A DNA stretch of 64,000 bases, taken from Seinonella peptonophila. GTDB lineage: Bacteria > Bacillota > Bacilli > Thermoactinomycetales > Thermoactinomycetaceae. The stretch covers positions 1-64,000 of the forward strand of contig NZ_FQVL01000008.1 in assembly GCF_900129355.1 (NCBI RefSeq). The letters run 5' to 3'. The notes under the pieces were generated by a model that did no database searches, was not told the origin of the DNA, and saw nothing but the letters and a program-made list of their open reading frames with translations. The translations under genes were made by a program, and so were the position numbers. Positions 1-9,410 of this stretch are shown here, in pieces (position 1 is the first letter of the stretch; each line of letters starts with the position of its first letter).

Positions 1-264
1 ACCTCACCCACGCTCTGGTCGCGCATCCGCAAGAATTGGAAGCTGTATGTCACTTTGATGACCATCCCCATGATGGCTGCTGGAGTGTCGACCAACCTGC
101 TTTCCGACCTTGTGAAGCTCATTGGTGGTAAGTTATACGATTGGATGCTCGCCCCTCTTTTTGGGCATGAAAAAACGGCTACCCTGGTGGCAGCCGCTTT
201 CCACGACTACATGGCTAACGTCTCGCCAGACCTCCATGTAGTCATCATCCAGTCTCTGTTATAG
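1..264 (+). CDS. 3' end of a GC-rich gene of unknown function (partial)
   Basis: The frame is open from the first base of the window to a TAG at 262-264, so the gene very probably starts upstream; a TTG at 55 is the first in-frame start inside the window. The 87 visible residues include a hydrophobic stretch (residues about 17-42) and no motif I recognise. By hand count 58 of 87 codons end in G or C, unlike the AT-ending codons of neighbouring genes, so this looks acquired. It is followed after 5 bp by a strong terminator and then by a decayed recombinase. I cannot assign a function. Confidence 0.55.
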   Translation, partial: TSPTLWSRIRKNWKLYVTLMTIPMMAAGVSTNLLSDLVKLIGGKLYDWMLAPLFGHEKTATLVAAAFHDYMANVSPDLHVVIIQSLL

Positions 265-268
265 AGAC

Positions 269-295
269 AACGAGGGGAAACCCTCGTCTTTTTTA
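269..295 (+). terminator. Rho-independent terminator of the partial gene
   Basis: A 7-bp stem (ACGAGGG at 270-276, CCCTCGT at 281-287) with a GAAA tetraloop is followed by CTTTTTTA. It starts just after the stop codon of the preceding frame. Confidence 0.85.
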
Positions 296-300
296 TTGTA

Positions 301-570
301 CTCGAAAGCAGACTCTTCTGTCAAAGATGGAGCAAATGCCTAACGAAACACCGTGGCTTGAAAGATCGTGTAACAGCCAAGAGTATACGAAGACTGATAA
401 GAAAGTGGAGTCAATATTTTCTCAAGCAGTTAACACTACAGCTTCACTATGACGCATACGGAGTTGATATCGCTCAGAACAAGCAGTCGGTGCGCCTTGC
501 ATACTTACATACAGCCAGAACCAGCGTCAAAGCGTGAAATATGGATGGAATTAACTACCTTTGTCTCCAT
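301..570 (+). pseudogene. Decayed tyrosine recombinase/integrase fragment
   Basis: Two overlapping frames together resemble the catalytic part of XerC/XerD-type recombinases. The first, open to a TGA at 535, reads RLFCQRWSK, RVTAKSIRRLIRKW and then AYGVDIAQ, which fits the segment before and after the usual LTPHxLRH box. The second, from 449, reads SSRCALHTYIQPEPASKRE, which fits the end with the nucleophilic tyrosine (SSxxTTxxYIxP in the family). The LRH box itself is not recognisable, and the N-terminal half is absent. I infer a frameshifted remnant. Chance similarity is possible; a translated search would settle it. Confidence 0.4.
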
Positions 571-619
571 CTGGACAATATATTGTACATGTTTTTATAT
601 AGAGACAGATGTTCGTCAT

Positions 620-1519
620 TTAAGGGCAATAAATCTCAATTTGCTTTGGCATGACTAAAAACTGCCCTTGTAAATCGCCTCCCCACTCCCCATCGAGATT
701 TAATTTAATCGTATGAGGAGTTGAGATTTCAATACTTGATGTTTGAAAATAACTAACGCGATCATCACCTAGATGCTCGCCCCGGTATGCGAGCGCAGCA
801 ATCTGAAGTAAATCAGAGGCTGGCAATGAGCCATTGCCTTTTCGAATTAACACAACATCAAATAAACCATCTGTTAAACTTGCATCTGGAATTAACTTAT
901 CAAATCCAGCAATGATCACGCTATTCGCAATGACTAGTAAAAGCAGTTCTTCTTCCCACGTTTTCTCTGGTGTTTTCAGTGTTACGGGGAATGCTTGGTT
1001 TAATTTGCCGACTTTTTCGAGTGCTTTTGCATAGTAGGCAAGTGGCCCTACCATCGTCTTTAATTTGATTGGTGCTTCATAGCTAATTTCGGTCAACGTG
1101 CCTGCCGCAGCTACATTACAAAAATACCGACTTTCCCACTTACCTAAGTCAACCTTTTTGCTCTTCCCTTGCGCAATAACCTCACATGCTTGTAGAAGAT
1201 CACGAGGCAACTGAAGTGCATGAGCAAAATCATTCGTCGTGCCTGCTGGAATAATCCCTAACTTGGGAGGTGAAGGATGTGTTAGCAATCCATTGATCAC
1301 TTCATGAATGGTTCCATCCCCACCTGCTGCAACCACTAAATCAAATTTTAGCTGTGCAGACAACTCCGCTTCTTTCGCCGCATCCCAATGCCCAACAGTT
1401 GCTTTACATGAAGTTTCATAACCCGCATCTTCTAAACACATCAATAATTTACCAAGCAACTTCTCAACCTGTTCCCTACCTGCTGTTGGGTTATAGATGA
1501 GTCTGGCACGTTGTCGCAC
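620..1519 (-). CDS. dgkB: Diacylglycerol kinase, DgkB type
   Basis: This 299-residue cytoplasmic protein belongs to the DAGK_cat/YegS family, which phosphorylates diacylglycerol released by lipoteichoic acid synthesis and returns it to phosphatidate. The N terminus has the family's RLIYNPTAGRE nucleotide-binding start and a GGDGT motif at about residues 66-70, followed by IIPAGTTNDFAH. The start is GTG at 1517-1519 with AGGATGTGAG upstream. In Bacillus subtilis dgkB lies directly downstream of gatCAB, and the same order is kept here, with a chelatase gene inserted between. The family call is secure; the exact substrate follows from synteny. Confidence 0.88.
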   Translation of the reverse strand: MRQRARLIYNPTAGREQVEKLLGKLLMCLEDAGYETSCKATVGHWDAAKEAELSAQLKFDLVVAAGGDGTIHEVINGLLTHPSPPKLGIIPAGTTNDFAHALQLPRDLLQACEVIAQGKSKKVDLGKWESRYFCNVAAAGTLTEISYEAPIKLKTMVGPLAYYAKALEKVGKLNQAFPVTLKTPEKTWEEELLLLVIANSVIIAGFDKLIPDASLTDGLFDVVLIRKGNGSLPASDLLQIAALAYRGEHLGDDRVSYFQTSSIEISTPHTIKLNLDGEWGGDLQGQFLVMPKQIEIYCP

Positions 1520-1532
1520 AATTACTCACATC

Positions 1533-2270
1533 CTAGCTTGAAACATTCGCTACCGCTTCTAACCATAGAGAAACATTACGATGGGGCAAATAAGTCTTAC
1601 CATCATAAATAACAGATGAATCTGATAGTTTCTGTGGGATTACATGACGGGTAAAATAACCCTCACTTAAAAATAATGGTAATCCGATTATACGACGACC
1701 TGCATACTCTTTTGCCTTGCTTGCTAGCGTATCAGGATGCATAAAACCACTTATTACTTCTGAAAACGGCAACTTCTCACAAATTCTATGTCCTAATCCT
1801 TGAACAACGGAATGCCAGCGCTCCCGATACCCAGCATATTCACTTCCATGTCCAATTAACATTAAAACCTCTTCAGATGGATGTTGACTCAGCCGCTCCG
1901 CCCGTTCAATTAAAATTTCAGCAATCAAAGGATGATCATCCATTGGCTCTAAATAGTGAATTTTCGCATGATGGGGATAAGGTTCTTCATCAACTTCAAT
2001 TGGTAAGTGTGGAGACTCGCCCAGTAGATGAGCGATTTCGGCAATATGTGTACTCCCTGATGATACAAACAATGGGAGTGCAAAAATTTCATTTACTCCC
2101 ATCTCTTCTAGTTCTCGAAGACCATCAGGGATCAAACGCCCTGTAACAATCTCAAGAAAACTTACGACAACAGGGCATTCTATCTTTGCCTGGTTTACTG
2201 CATCATCAACCAAACGAATCCAATCTGGATCACGTGACCCATGGGCGATAACCAAAACACCTCGTCGCAT
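1533..2270 (-). CDS. cbiX: CbiX/SirB-family sirohydrochlorin chelatase-like protein
   Basis: A 245-residue protein with two repeated CbiX half-domains. The first has AHGSRDPDW near the start and LFVSSGSTHIAEI, the histidines expected to hold metal or tetrapyrrole. The second has IGHGSEYAGYRERW and LFLSEGYFTRHVIPQ. Such enzymes insert Co or Fe into sirohydrochlorin. GGAGG lies 6 nt before the second of two adjacent ATG codons, so I start at 2270. It sits between gatB and dgkB, apart from any visible cobalamin or siroheme gene. The neighbours give no functional support, and the metal is not readable from sequence. The B12-dependent metH at the other end of the window shows the cell uses cobalamin. 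Confidence 0.75.
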   Translation of the reverse strand: MRRGVLVIAHGSRDPDWIRLVDDAVNQAKIECPVVVSFLEIVTGRLIPDGLRELEEMGVNEIFALPLFVSSGSTHIAEIAHLLGESPHLPIEVDEEPYPHHAKIHYLEPMDDHPLIAEILIERAERLSQHPSEEVLMLIGHGSEYAGYRERWHSVVQGLGHRICEKLPFSEVISGFMHPDTLASKAKEYAGRRIIGLPLFLSEGYFTRHVIPQKLSDSSVIYDGKTYLPHRNVSLWLEAVANVSS

Positions 2271-2319
2271 CATGTACCTCCAATCTAGAGGGCTATCGCT
2301 AGGAAGAAGTGAATGTGCC

Positions 2320-3753
2320 TCACGATTGTACTTGCTTCCGAATTAATTGATTGACCAATTGTGGATTTGCTTTCCCACGTGTTGCTTTCATCACTTGACC
2401 AACCAAGAATCCGAGCGCACGATCTTTTCCACCTTGTAGATCCAAAACGGATTGCGGATGATCAGCGATCACTTGCTCGACAATCGCTTGAAGTTGGCTT
2501 TCGTCGCTAATTTGCACCCAGCCTTTCTCCTCCACGATCTGTTGTGGTAAACCACCGTTGATCAGCATCTCTTTAAAAACTTTCTTGGCAATTTTACTAC
2601 TGATCGTTCCTTTTTCAATCAGTTGGATCATTTGGGCTAACCCCTCAGAACTTAAAGGTGTTTGAGCAAGTTCAACACTTTCTGTATTTAAATAGCCTAA
2701 CAAGTCACTAATGATCCAATTGGCAGCTTGTTTTGAGTCTGCCTTTTGGGCAACCACTTGATCAAAGAAATCGGAAATCTCTTTTTGGGCAACCAAAATT
2801 TGCGCATCATAATCGGATAATCCATAAGAAGTCACATACCGATGCAATCGTTGATCGGGAAGTTCGGGGATGGTAGCTAAAATTTCCGCTTTCCACGCTT
2901 CATCAAGATGCAGCTCGACCAAATCGGGTTCAGGGAAGTAACGATAGTCATGTGCCTCTTCCTTGCTGCGCATCACTTTGGTTTTATTTTGATCTTCTAA
3001 CCAACGCAATGTTTGCTGGACAACTTCTCCTCCCTCATCTAGCAAGTCGGTTTGACGTTCTACTTCATATTCAAGCGCCCGCTCGACATTGCGAAATGAG
3101 TTTAAATTTTTCAATTCAGTCTTTGTGCCAAATTCCTTTCTTCCTACAGGTCGCAGACTAATATTCGCATCACAGCGTAATGACCCTTCTTCCATCTTCA
3201 CATCAGAGACACCTGTATATTGAATGACTGATTTTAGTTTTTCTAGATAAGCTCGTGCTTCAGCAGGCGAACGAAGATCAGGCTCTGATACGATTTCAAT
3301 CAATGGAACACCCACACGGTTAAAATCTACAAGTGATCCTTCACCATTCTCCATATGATTTAACTTCCCTGCATCCTCTTCTAAATGAAGCCTTGTAATG
3401 CCAATCCGCTTTTTCTCCCCATTTACCTCAATCTCTAACCAGCCATGCTCTCCGATGGGTCGATCAAATTGGGAAATTTGGTATGCTTTTGGTGAATCAG
3501 GGTAAAAATAGTTTTTTCGATCAAATTTGCTATACTCTGCAATCTCACAATTTAGAGCCAGGGCTGCTTTCATCGCAAAGACCACAGCTTCACGATTCAG
3601 TGCTGGCAATACACCAGGGTGCCCCAAGCAAACGGGACAAGTGTGCGTATTAGGTGGAGCGCCAAATTGAGTGGAACATCCACAGAAAATCTTGCTCTTT
3701 GTCGATAATTCAACGTGTACTTCCAATCCGATCACTGTCTCATACTGACTCAT
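2320..3753 (-). CDS. gatB: Asp/Glu-tRNA(Asn/Gln) amidotransferase subunit B
   Basis: GatB, 477 residues, full length. It is the kinase-like subunit that activates Glu-tRNA(Gln) or Asp-tRNA(Asn) in the GatCAB complex. It starts with [12 protein letters not shown], typical of GatB, followed by a zinc site CGCSTQFG...CPVCLGHPG (residues about 24-46) and a C-terminal YqeY-like/GatB_Yqey region with [19 protein letters not shown]. The ATG overlaps the gatA stop by 4 nt (ATGA), so translation is coupled. It is the third gene of gatC-gatA-gatB. The complex replaces a missing glutaminyl-tRNA synthetase in most Gram-positives. Confidence 0.97.
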   Translation of the reverse strand: MSQYETVIGLEVHVELSTKSKIFCGCSTQFGAPPNTHTCPVCLGHPGVLPALNREAVVFAMKAALALNCEIAEYSKFDRKNYFYPDSPKAYQISQFDRPIGEHGWLEIEVNGEKKRIGITRLHLEEDAGKLNHMENGEGSLVDFNRVGVPLIEIVSEPDLRSPAEARAYLEKLKSVIQYTGVSDVKMEEGSLRCDANISLRPVGRKEFGTKTELKNLNSFRNVERALEYEVERQTDLLDEGGEVVQQTLRWLEDQNKTKVMRSKEEAHDYRYFPEPDLVELHLDEAWKAEILATIPELPDQRLHRYVTSYGLSDYDAQILVAQKEISDFFDQVVAQKADSKQAANWIISDLLGYLNTESVELAQTPLSSEGLAQMIQLIEKGTISSKIAKKVFKEMLINGGLPQQIVEEKGWVQISDESQLQAIVEQVIADHPQSVLDLQGGKDRALGFLVGQVMKATRGKANPQLVNQLIRKQVQS

Positions 3754-5216
3754 GCGGACACCCCTCCAATCACAGGTTTTCCAATTGATGCGCTCTCCTG
3801 TTCATAAGCGTGAGCTACCCGTAAAATGGTTGCTTCATCAAATGCTTTCCCAATAATTTGTAGACCAACAGGCAAACCATTTGCCATGCCACATGGCAGA
3901 CTAATGGCTGGTAACCCTGCTAGATTTACCGGAATGGTACAAACATCGTTAATATACATTGTCAGTGGGTCATCAATCTGCTCGCCTAATGCAAAAGCGG
4001 TGGTTGGAGCTGTTGGTCCAATTACAACGTCATAATCAGCAAAGATTGCTTCGAAGTCTTGGCTGATCAGGGTACGTGCCTGCTGAGCTTTCCGATAATA
4101 AGCATCATAATAACCCGAACTCAAAGCATAAGTTCCTAGCATCACTCTACGTTTTACCTCATCACCAAATCCTTGGCTTCTTGTTTCATGATAGAGATCG
4201 ATCAGGTCAATCCCTTCACGCCGCACGCCATACCGAACTCCATCAAAACGCGCTAAGTTCGAAGAAGCCTCCGCCGGGGCAATCAGGTAGTAAGTTGCGA
4301 CTGCATACTGAGAATGGGGCAAGGATACTTCATCAATTACTGCACCCATTTTTTCCAATTGGGTTAATGCTCCTTTAATCTGCTCACGGACTGTTTCATC
4401 GATTCCTGAGCCCATCATTTCTTTCGGCACTCCTACACGAAGCCCTTTTATGTCGCCAGTCAGTGAGTCTCTATATGATGTAGGGGCTATTGTGGCTGAC
4501 GTATTATCTCGATCATCATAACCTTGAATCGCCTCTAATATTACAGCTGCATCATCAACTGTGTTTGTCAAAGGACCAATTTGATCCAGAGAAGAAGCAA
4601 AAGCTACTAATCCAAAACGAGAAACCCGTCCATAAGTCGGCTTTAAACCAACTACTCCACAAAAAGAGGCAGGTTGACGAATGGATCCCCCCGTATCAGA
4701 GCCCAAAGCAAAACACACTTCACCCGCTGCTACTGCCGCAGCAGAACCGCCACTCGAACCACCTGGTACCCTTTTTAAATCCCAAGGGTTTTTTGTAGGG
4801 AAAAAGCTTGAGTTCTCAGTGGAAGAGCCCATCGCAAATTCATCCATATTCGTCTTACCAATCAGATTTGCTCCTACTTTATCTAGCTTTTCGATTACAG
4901 TAGCATTATAGATTGCTTTATAGTTCGCTAAAATTTGACTTCCACAGGTCGTGAATAAATCTTTGGTACAGATATTATCCTTAATCCCCATCGGTATAGC
5001 TGTAAGCATTGAGAGCTGCTTGCCTGCTGCAATTTGTTTGTCAATCTCTTCCGCTCTTTGAACAGCTCCTTCTTCATCAAGGTGTAAAAAGGCTTGTACC
5101 TCTTGATCCACTGCTTGAATTCGATCAATCGATGCCTGTGTTAGTTCTCTTGCCGAAAATTCGCCCTTCTTTAATCCATTATGTATCTCATGCACAGACT
5201 TGCTGAGTAATGACAT
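3750..5216 (-). CDS. gatA: Asp/Glu-tRNA(Asn/Gln) amidotransferase subunit A
   Basis: GatA, 488 residues, the amidase that makes ammonia from glutamine for GatB. The amidase-signature core is intact: Lys in GIKDNI (about residue 78), [15 protein letters not shown] and [12 protein letters not shown], giving the Lys-cisSer-Ser triad. I place the start at the ATG encoding MSLLSKS rather than the one two codons upstream, because AAGGAGG lies 6 nt before it. It is 11 nt downstream of gatC and overlaps gatB by 4 nt. Confidence 0.97.
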   Translation of the reverse strand: MSLLSKSVHEIHNGLKKGEFSARELTQASIDRIQAVDQEVQAFLHLDEEGAVQRAEEIDKQIAAGKQLSMLTAIPMGIKDNICTKDLFTTCGSQILANYKAIYNATVIEKLDKVGANLIGKTNMDEFAMGSSTENSSFFPTKNPWDLKRVPGGSSGGSAAAVAAGEVCFALGSDTGGSIRQPASFCGVVGLKPTYGRVSRFGLVAFASSLDQIGPLTNTVDDAAVILEAIQGYDDRDNTSATIAPTSYRDSLTGDIKGLRVGVPKEMMGSGIDETVREQIKGALTQLEKMGAVIDEVSLPHSQYAVATYYLIAPAEASSNLARFDGVRYGVRREGIDLIDLYHETRSQGFGDEVKRRVMLGTYALSSGYYDAYYRKAQQARTLISQDFEAIFADYDVVIGPTAPTTAFALGEQIDDPLTMYINDVCTIPVNLAGLPAISLPCGMANGLPVGLQIIGKAFDEATILRVAHAYEQESASIGKPVIGGVSA

Positions 5217-5227
5217 CTCCATCCTCC

Positions 5228-5518
5228 TTAGCCTTTAAATACAGGGGGAACTTTAAACATTCCCTCTTCTTGTTCAGGTGCATTTGCTAAAGCTAGCTCA
5301 CGTTCAATCGATGGAATCACTTGATCCTCTCGCATCCGATTATGCTCAGGCATCGGATGACTCATCGGCTTTACACCATCTGTATCCAATTCTTTTAACG
5401 CTTCAGCATAATCTAGAATTTGGTTTAACTGCTGCGTAAATGATGTGGTCTCTTCAGGTGTTAGCGTTAAACGAGCCAATTTGGCAACATGTTGAACCTC
5501 TTCTTTTGAAATAGACAT
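5228..5518 (-). CDS. gatC: Asp/Glu-tRNA(Asn/Gln) amidotransferase subunit C
   Basis: GatC, 96 residues, the small subunit that wraps around and stabilises GatA. It has the family's start ([18 protein letters not shown]), the central [20 protein letters not shown] and a proline-rich end. GGAGG 7 nt before the ATG at 5516-5518 fixes the start; a longer reading starting seven codons upstream would include the Shine-Dalgarno. It leads the gat operon, which continues through gatA and gatB, possibly into the chelatase and dgkB, since no terminator is seen in the 47-bp gap after gatB. Confidence 0.95.
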   Translation of the reverse strand: MSISKEEVQHVAKLARLTLTPEETTSFTQQLNQILDYAEALKELDTDGVKPMSHPMPEHNRMREDQVIPSIERELALANAPEQEEGMFKVPPVFKG

Positions 5519-5599
5519 AAAAAAACCTCCATTCTTCACGTTCTCTTAGGTCTCAACCTTTTCACAGTATAGCACAGGAAAGCAATCTAGATAATCGAC

Positions 5600-5628
5600 A
5601 AAAAAGCCCACGATTGGTTATCGCGAGC
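5600..5628 (-). terminator. Terminator of tatA
   Basis: On the minus strand a 9-bp stem with two G.U pairs (arms 5620-5628 and 5606-5614) is followed by six T. The 5' arm begins at the end of the tatA stop codon, separating tatA from gatC, which is transcribed in the same direction. Confidence 0.8.
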
Positions 5629-5816
5629 TAGCGAGCACTTTTATCTGGTATTTCTGAAGAACTCTCTTCTTCCTTCAATACTCCGCTGGTCGCCTGCCGA
5701 AACTCACGTAAAGATTTGCCGAGGGCTCGACCTAGTTCAGGGAGTTTCTTGGGACCAAACAGGATGAGAGCTGCTACAAAAATAATCACCCACTCGATTC
5801 CATTAATACTCATCAT
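5628..5816 (-). CDS. tatA: Twin-arginine translocase subunit TatA/TatE
   Basis: A 62-residue protein of the TatA/E family, which forms the size-flexible part of the Sec-independent export pore. It has a short N-terminal membrane helix ([28 protein letters not shown], residues about 5-32) with the [10 protein letters not shown] hinge, then an amphipathic helix ([12 protein letters not shown]) and an acidic, charged tail. The start may be either of two adjacent ATG codons. No tatC lies in the window. It is monocistronic, with its own terminator. Confidence 0.93.
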   Translation of the reverse strand: MMSINGIEWVIIFVAALILFGPKKLPELGRALGKSLREFRQATSGVLKEEESSSEIPDKSAR

Positions 5817-5896
5817 TGATCGTCCCTTTCCAATCTCTTCTTTTGATATTATACACCAATATCAATAGATTCTAGACGAAAAGATTGGAGGTTTCG

Positions 5897-6499
5897 TTAC
5901 GCTGATTGATCTGCTGAATCCCGTCGACGACGATACCAGTTAAAAAATAGATATAAGGCAAGTAAACATCCTGCAATAATCCCTACAGGGGTTACATATG
6001 GTGCTGAGTACTCTTTGATTTGGTCAAAATTCTTTCCTAACTGTAACCCTAGAAACAGAAAAAAGATTGTCCAAGGTATAACTGCTAATGTGGTCAAAAT
6101 GGTAAAGCGCCAAAATGACATCCGTGAGATACCAGCAGGAATTGAGATAGCATGTCGAACCACTGGAATAAAGCGTGCACCAAAAATCACGCCTGCTCCA
6201 TAGCGTTCAAACCATTTTGTTGAAAGATCAAGATGACTTTTCTTAATCAGTACATATTTTCCATATCGCTCAATAAGTGGACGACCGCCATAATAGCCAG
6301 CCCAATAGAGGAATATCTGTGCCAAGACACCACCGACTGTACCTGCGATCACTGCGCCGACAAAAGTAACTTTCTCTAGTCCAATGAGAAAACCACCATA
6401 AGCAAGAACGATCTCACTGGGGATCACTTCGATCATGAGACCCAGCGCTATACCAAAATAGCCAAAATTCCCTAGCCATTCTAAAAGAGACATGATCAT
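5897..6499 (-). CDS. DedA-family membrane protein
   Basis: A 200-residue polytopic protein of the DedA/SNARE-associated (VTT) family, now linked to lipid scrambling or flipping of undecaprenyl phosphate and phospholipids. It has the family's E-x-x-x-P region (EVIPSEIVLAYGGFL) and GARFIPVVRHAISIPAG with the conserved Arg-x-x-Pro and Arg, plus several membrane segments and a basic tail (WYRRRRD). I start at the ATG of MIMSLLEW (6499), 12 nt after AAAGGTAGG; a TTG frame extension upstream would include this site. Specific substrate unknown. Confidence 0.88.
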   Translation of the reverse strand: MIMSLLEWLGNFGYFGIALGLMIEVIPSEIVLAYGGFLIGLEKVTFVGAVIAGTVGGVLAQIFLYWAGYYGGRPLIERYGKYVLIKKSHLDLSTKWFERYGAGVIFGARFIPVVRHAISIPAGISRMSFWRFTILTTLAVIPWTIFFLFLGLQLGKNFDQIKEYSAPYVTPVGIIAGCLLALYLFFNWYRRRRDSADQSA

Positions 6500-6594
6500 A
6501 CGTATAGTTGACCTACCTTTATTTAGAAGTAATAACAACTATTTAATCATAACGAAATGAAATCCCAAACGTCTACCTATTTTTTGAACTATAA

Positions 6595-7344
6595 CTATTT
6601 TGAAAGGATAGCTTTTGACTTGCTTCGACGGCGAGGACAAGTGGCACAACTTTCCAGACCACCACATGAGAGATAGCTTAGACAACAAGTTTTTCGTTTC
6701 CGCTGTTCATTGGTTACGCTGGCCAAAAGCCTTCTCATTGGTTGAATACGTTCACCAAAATGATACGCATCCAAGTCAAATAAAATCGCTTTATAATCTT
6801 CTTCTGATTGAGCATACTGATTAACTGATAAATGAGCATCCTGTAACTTTGATTGATATAGCCAATAAATGTAGATCGCTGTATTTTCCCATAATACTAA
6901 CTTTGCAATCCCTGTTATTTGATGTAACTGCTCCCAAATAGGAGTCAAATGATCTGCAAATAATTGGATGAGTAACTGATTGCGCCAGGCGACTCGATCT
7001 TCCCCTGGTTCTGTCGCCTGCCAGTCGACAATTCGTAGGCGTGGAAGCCATTTTCCATGATCATAATCTGATTCGAGGTAGCAATTATCAACTTGAATTG
7101 GAAGCCCTCGATTTAGAATGCTCATCGACCAAAGTGTTGAAACAACCAGTGAGTATGCATAGCGTTTTGAAAATATAGAGGCAGTAACAAGTGGACTAGG
7201 CGTCTGCAATTGCTCAGATATTTTGCGGAGAAAATGCTGACATCGATCCGAGTCTAACAAGTCTCGAACCGCTAGAGAGTCCATCGGAGAAGGTGTATCC
7301 GTCAGGCGCAGGTCATCCTTCCATACAACCAACTCTTCAAGCAT
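6595..7344 (-). CDS. FhuF-like siderophore ferric-iron reductase
   Basis: A 249-residue protein ending in the [2Fe-2S] cluster signature of FhuF proteins: CC, ten residues, C, two residues, C (CCLSYLSCGGLESCATCP). FhuF-type enzymes reduce ferric siderophores in the cytoplasm to release iron. The preceding part resembles the IucA/IucC C-terminal-like/FhuF fold and has no membrane segment. GGAGG lies 7 nt before the ATG at 7344, preferred over an ATG two codons upstream that would be too close. A near-perfect Fur box about 80 bp upstream supports iron repression. No siderophore transporter or synthase lies beside it. The last residues are strongly basic (RRRSKSK). Confidence 0.85.
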   Translation of the reverse strand: MLEELVVWKDDLRLTDTPSPMDSLAVRDLLDSDRCQHFLRKISEQLQTPSPLVTASIFSKRYAYSLVVSTLWSMSILNRGLPIQVDNCYLESDYDHGKWLPRLRIVDWQATEPGEDRVAWRNQLLIQLFADHLTPIWEQLHQITGIAKLVLWENTAIYIYWLYQSKLQDAHLSVNQYAQSEEDYKAILFDLDAYHFGERIQPMRRLLASVTNEQRKRKTCCLSYLSCGGLESCATCPRRRSKSKAILSK

Positions 7345-7422
7345 GCCCATTCCTCCCCTCTACAAACTACGATGTATTTTTTATTTTAAACATCAAGTAT
7401 TATCCAAATTTGGTATAAACAA

Positions 7423-7441
7423 GATAATGATATTCATTATC
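7423..7441. promoter_or_regulatory. Fur box upstream of the FhuF-like gene
   Basis: GATAATGATATTCATTATC matches the 19-bp Fur consensus GATAATGATAATCATTATC at 18 of 19 positions. A second, weaker inverted repeat (TGAGATTGGTTCTCA) follows at about 7449-7463, suggesting tandem Fur sites in the promoter of the iron reductase. Both lie in AT-rich DNA 80-120 bp before the start codon. Confidence 0.85.
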
Positions 7442-7520
7442 AATTATATGAGATTGGTTCTCATTATAACCCAACTTGAAAAAATTGCAATAAAAAATTA
7501 GATTATCCTTTTTTTCATAA

Positions 7521-7550
7521 TAAAAAAAGCCACTCATAAAACGAGTGGCT
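7521..7550 (-). terminator. Terminator between P5C dehydrogenase and the FhuF-like gene
   Basis: Read on the minus strand, an 8-bp stem (arms 7543-7550 and 7528-7535, loop of 7) is followed by seven T. It would end transcripts from the dehydrogenase at 7866-9410 before the Fur-controlled promoter. Its 22-nt core recurs at 7833-7854. Confidence 0.85.
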
Positions 7551-7554
7551 CAGA

Positions 7555-7830
7555 TTGTAGACAAAGTAATCAACTTCTCTTTTTCTAGAGTCATGGTTAC
7601 GCATTTCGCCTCCAGTTCAGGCTACGAAGGTGTATTCAAGGCGCCACGACTGCTCGCTCAGGGTGTATCAACTCGGCTATGCCTCAGACAGTACTACCGC
7701 CTATTCTTCGCTACACAGTCGCGGCTTTGTAGCGCCTGAAAGTCGGCTACATTGCGAACCATTTCCTCATGGGAATGATACATCTACTTTGTCTAATTCG
7801 CTTTCTCAACTTAGGGTTTTTCGTCAGTCT
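7555..7830. repeat. Intergenic element with conserved ends, copy A
   Basis: A 276-bp segment starts with TTGTAGACAAA and ends with GGTTTTTCGTCAGTCT. The same two end sequences bound unrelated interiors at 20895-21135 and 53195-53337. Copy A is bracketed by two near-identical 22-nt copies of the terminator hairpin (7529-7550 and 7833-7854). The interior encodes nothing convincing; its reading frames are short and lack ribosome sites. Confidence 0.55.
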
Positions 7831-7832
7831 CG

Positions 7833-7854
7833 GCCACTCATAAAACGAATGGCT
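7833..7854. repeat. Duplicate of the terminator hairpin core
   Basis: Direct repeat of 7529-7550 with one difference (A for G at 7848). On the minus strand it forms the same hairpin directly after the P5C dehydrogenase stop, but without a T tract. The pair therefore brackets element copy A like a long target duplication or a duplicated terminator. Confidence 0.7.
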
Positions 7855-7865
7855 TCTAAACAAAG

Positions 7866-9410
7866 CTACAATTGTTCTGAAATGCTTTTCGCTTGTAGGA
7901 AAAGGAGTAGGTATTCGCGTCCTCCTGCTTTTGAATCTGTACCTGACATGTTAAACCCTCCAAAAGGATGAACGCCAACCAAAGCGCCTGTACATTTTCG
8001 ATTGAAATAAAGGTTTCCTACATGAAATTCTTCTCTAGCTCTTTCAATTTTGTATCGATCCCGACAAATCAGTGAGCCGGTTAAGCCAAAATCCGTATTA
8101 TTTGCAATCGCTAGCGCCTCATCAAAATCTTTTGCCTTGATAAAAGCGACGACGGGGCCAAATATTTCTTCTTGGGCAATCCGCGCATCAGGACTCACAT
8201 CGGCGATCACGGTCGGTTGGATAAAGTAGCCATTACCTTCAGCCTTCTCTCCTCCCGCGACGATCCGCCCTTCTTGTCTGCCAATCTTGATATATTCAAG
8301 GATTTTCTGATATGCATTTTCATCAATAACAGGCCCTAAATCAATGCCTAGCTGATCGGTTTCACTTACCTTTAATTTTTTGGTCTTCTCGGCAACTCGT
8401 TCCAATACTTCATCATAAACGGCTTGATGAACAATGGCTCTGGAGCAAGCTGAACACTTCTGCCCAGAAAAGCCAAATGCAGATTTCACTATAGCATCAA
8501 CTGCAATTGATAAATCTGCATCTTCATCTACAACAATCGAGTCTTTGCCACCCATCTCAGCCACAACTCGCTTGATCCACTTCTGTTTGGGTACCGTTTT
8601 GGCAGCCAATTCATTGATTCGTAATCCTACTTCGCGTGAACCTGTAAAAGAGATAAAACGGGTCTGCGGGTGCTTAACTAGATACTCACCAACTGTACGA
8701 CCAGGAGCAGGCAAATAGTTTACTACTCCAGCCGGCAATCCTGCCTCTTCCAATATCTTTATAAACTGATAAGCGATCACATTAGTAGGACTCGCAGGCT
8801 TTAGAACAACTGTATTCCCAGCTACAATAGCTGCTGTTGTCATGCCTACCATAATCGCAAGCGGAAAATTCCAGGGAGGGATGATCACACCCACACCTAA
8901 TGGAATATAGACCAATTGATTATCTTCACCTGGAATAGAGGTAACAGGCTGCGGCTCTCCCAAGCGCAACATTTCGCGACCGTAAAATTCAATAAAATCA
9001 ATTGCTTCTGCTGTATCCGCATCTGCCTCAACCCAGCTTTTCCCTGCCTCTAACACCATCCAAGCGGAAAATTCATGCCGACGACGGCGCAATATGGCTG
9101 CTGCTTTAAATAAAACTCTAGCTCTAGCCGCAGGTGAAAATCGCTTCCATGATGACCACGCCAAACCCGCTGCCTCCATCGCACGCTCGGCTAACTGCTC
9201 ATCAGCTTCAGACACAATTCCGACTACTTCATCGAGTCGAGAAGGATTGATCGACTTCACTTTCTGATCCGTTTCAATCTCTTCACCGCCGATCAGTAAA
9301 GGGTACTCCTTCCCAAGTTGAGACCTGACTCGATCTAATGCACGTGCAAATGACATACGTTCCTGATCATCCGAAAAGTCGGTAAACGGCTCATTCTGAA
9401 ATTCGATCAT
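7866..9410 (-). CDS. rocA: 1-pyrroline-5-carboxylate dehydrogenase
   Basis: A 514-residue NAD-dependent aldehyde dehydrogenase of the RocA/PutC type, which oxidises glutamate-5-semialdehyde to glutamate in proline and arginine breakdown. Seen in order: a RocA-like N terminus, [10 protein letters not shown] (NAD binding), FTGSREVG, the glutamate motif [10 protein letters not shown], the catalytic cysteine in [11 protein letters not shown], and [16 protein letters not shown] near the end. Length and motifs match Bacillus RocA. GGGGG lies 9 nt before the ATG. It stands alone; no proline dehydrogenase or rocR is nearby. Its 3' end is separated from the next gene by a repeat element and terminator. 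Confidence 0.92.
   Translation of the reverse strand: MIEFQNEPFTDFSDDQERMSFARALDRVRSQLGKEYPLLIGGEEIETDQKVKSINPSRLDEVVGIVSEADEQLAERAMEAAGLAWSSWKRFSPAARARVLFKAAAILRRRRHEFSAWMVLEAGKSWVEADADTAEAIDFIEFYGREMLRLGEPQPVTSIPGEDNQLVYIPLGVGVIIPPWNFPLAIMVGMTTAAIVAGNTVVLKPASPTNVIAYQFIKILEEAGLPAGVVNYLPAPGRTVGEYLVKHPQTRFISFTGSREVGLRINELAAKTVPKQKWIKRVVAEMGGKDSIVVDEDADLSIAVDAIVKSAFGFSGQKCSACSRAIVHQAVYDEVLERVAEKTKKLKVSETDQLGIDLGPVIDENAYQKILEYIKIGRQEGRIVAGGEKAEGNGYFIQPTVIADVSPDARIAQEEIFGPVVAFIKAKDFDEALAIANNTDFGLTGSLICRDRYKIERAREEFHVGNLYFNRKCTGALVGVHPFGGFNMSGTDSKAGGREYLLLFLQAKSISEQL

Noticed and set aside
449..658. 69-codon frame as an intact gene
   Set aside because: No ribosome site, and the first half fits better as the end of a frameshifted recombinase remnant; the rest looks random.
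7545..7971. Frames inside repeat copy A
   Set aside because: Overlap the element and the rocA 3' end, lack ribosome sites and have random-looking products.
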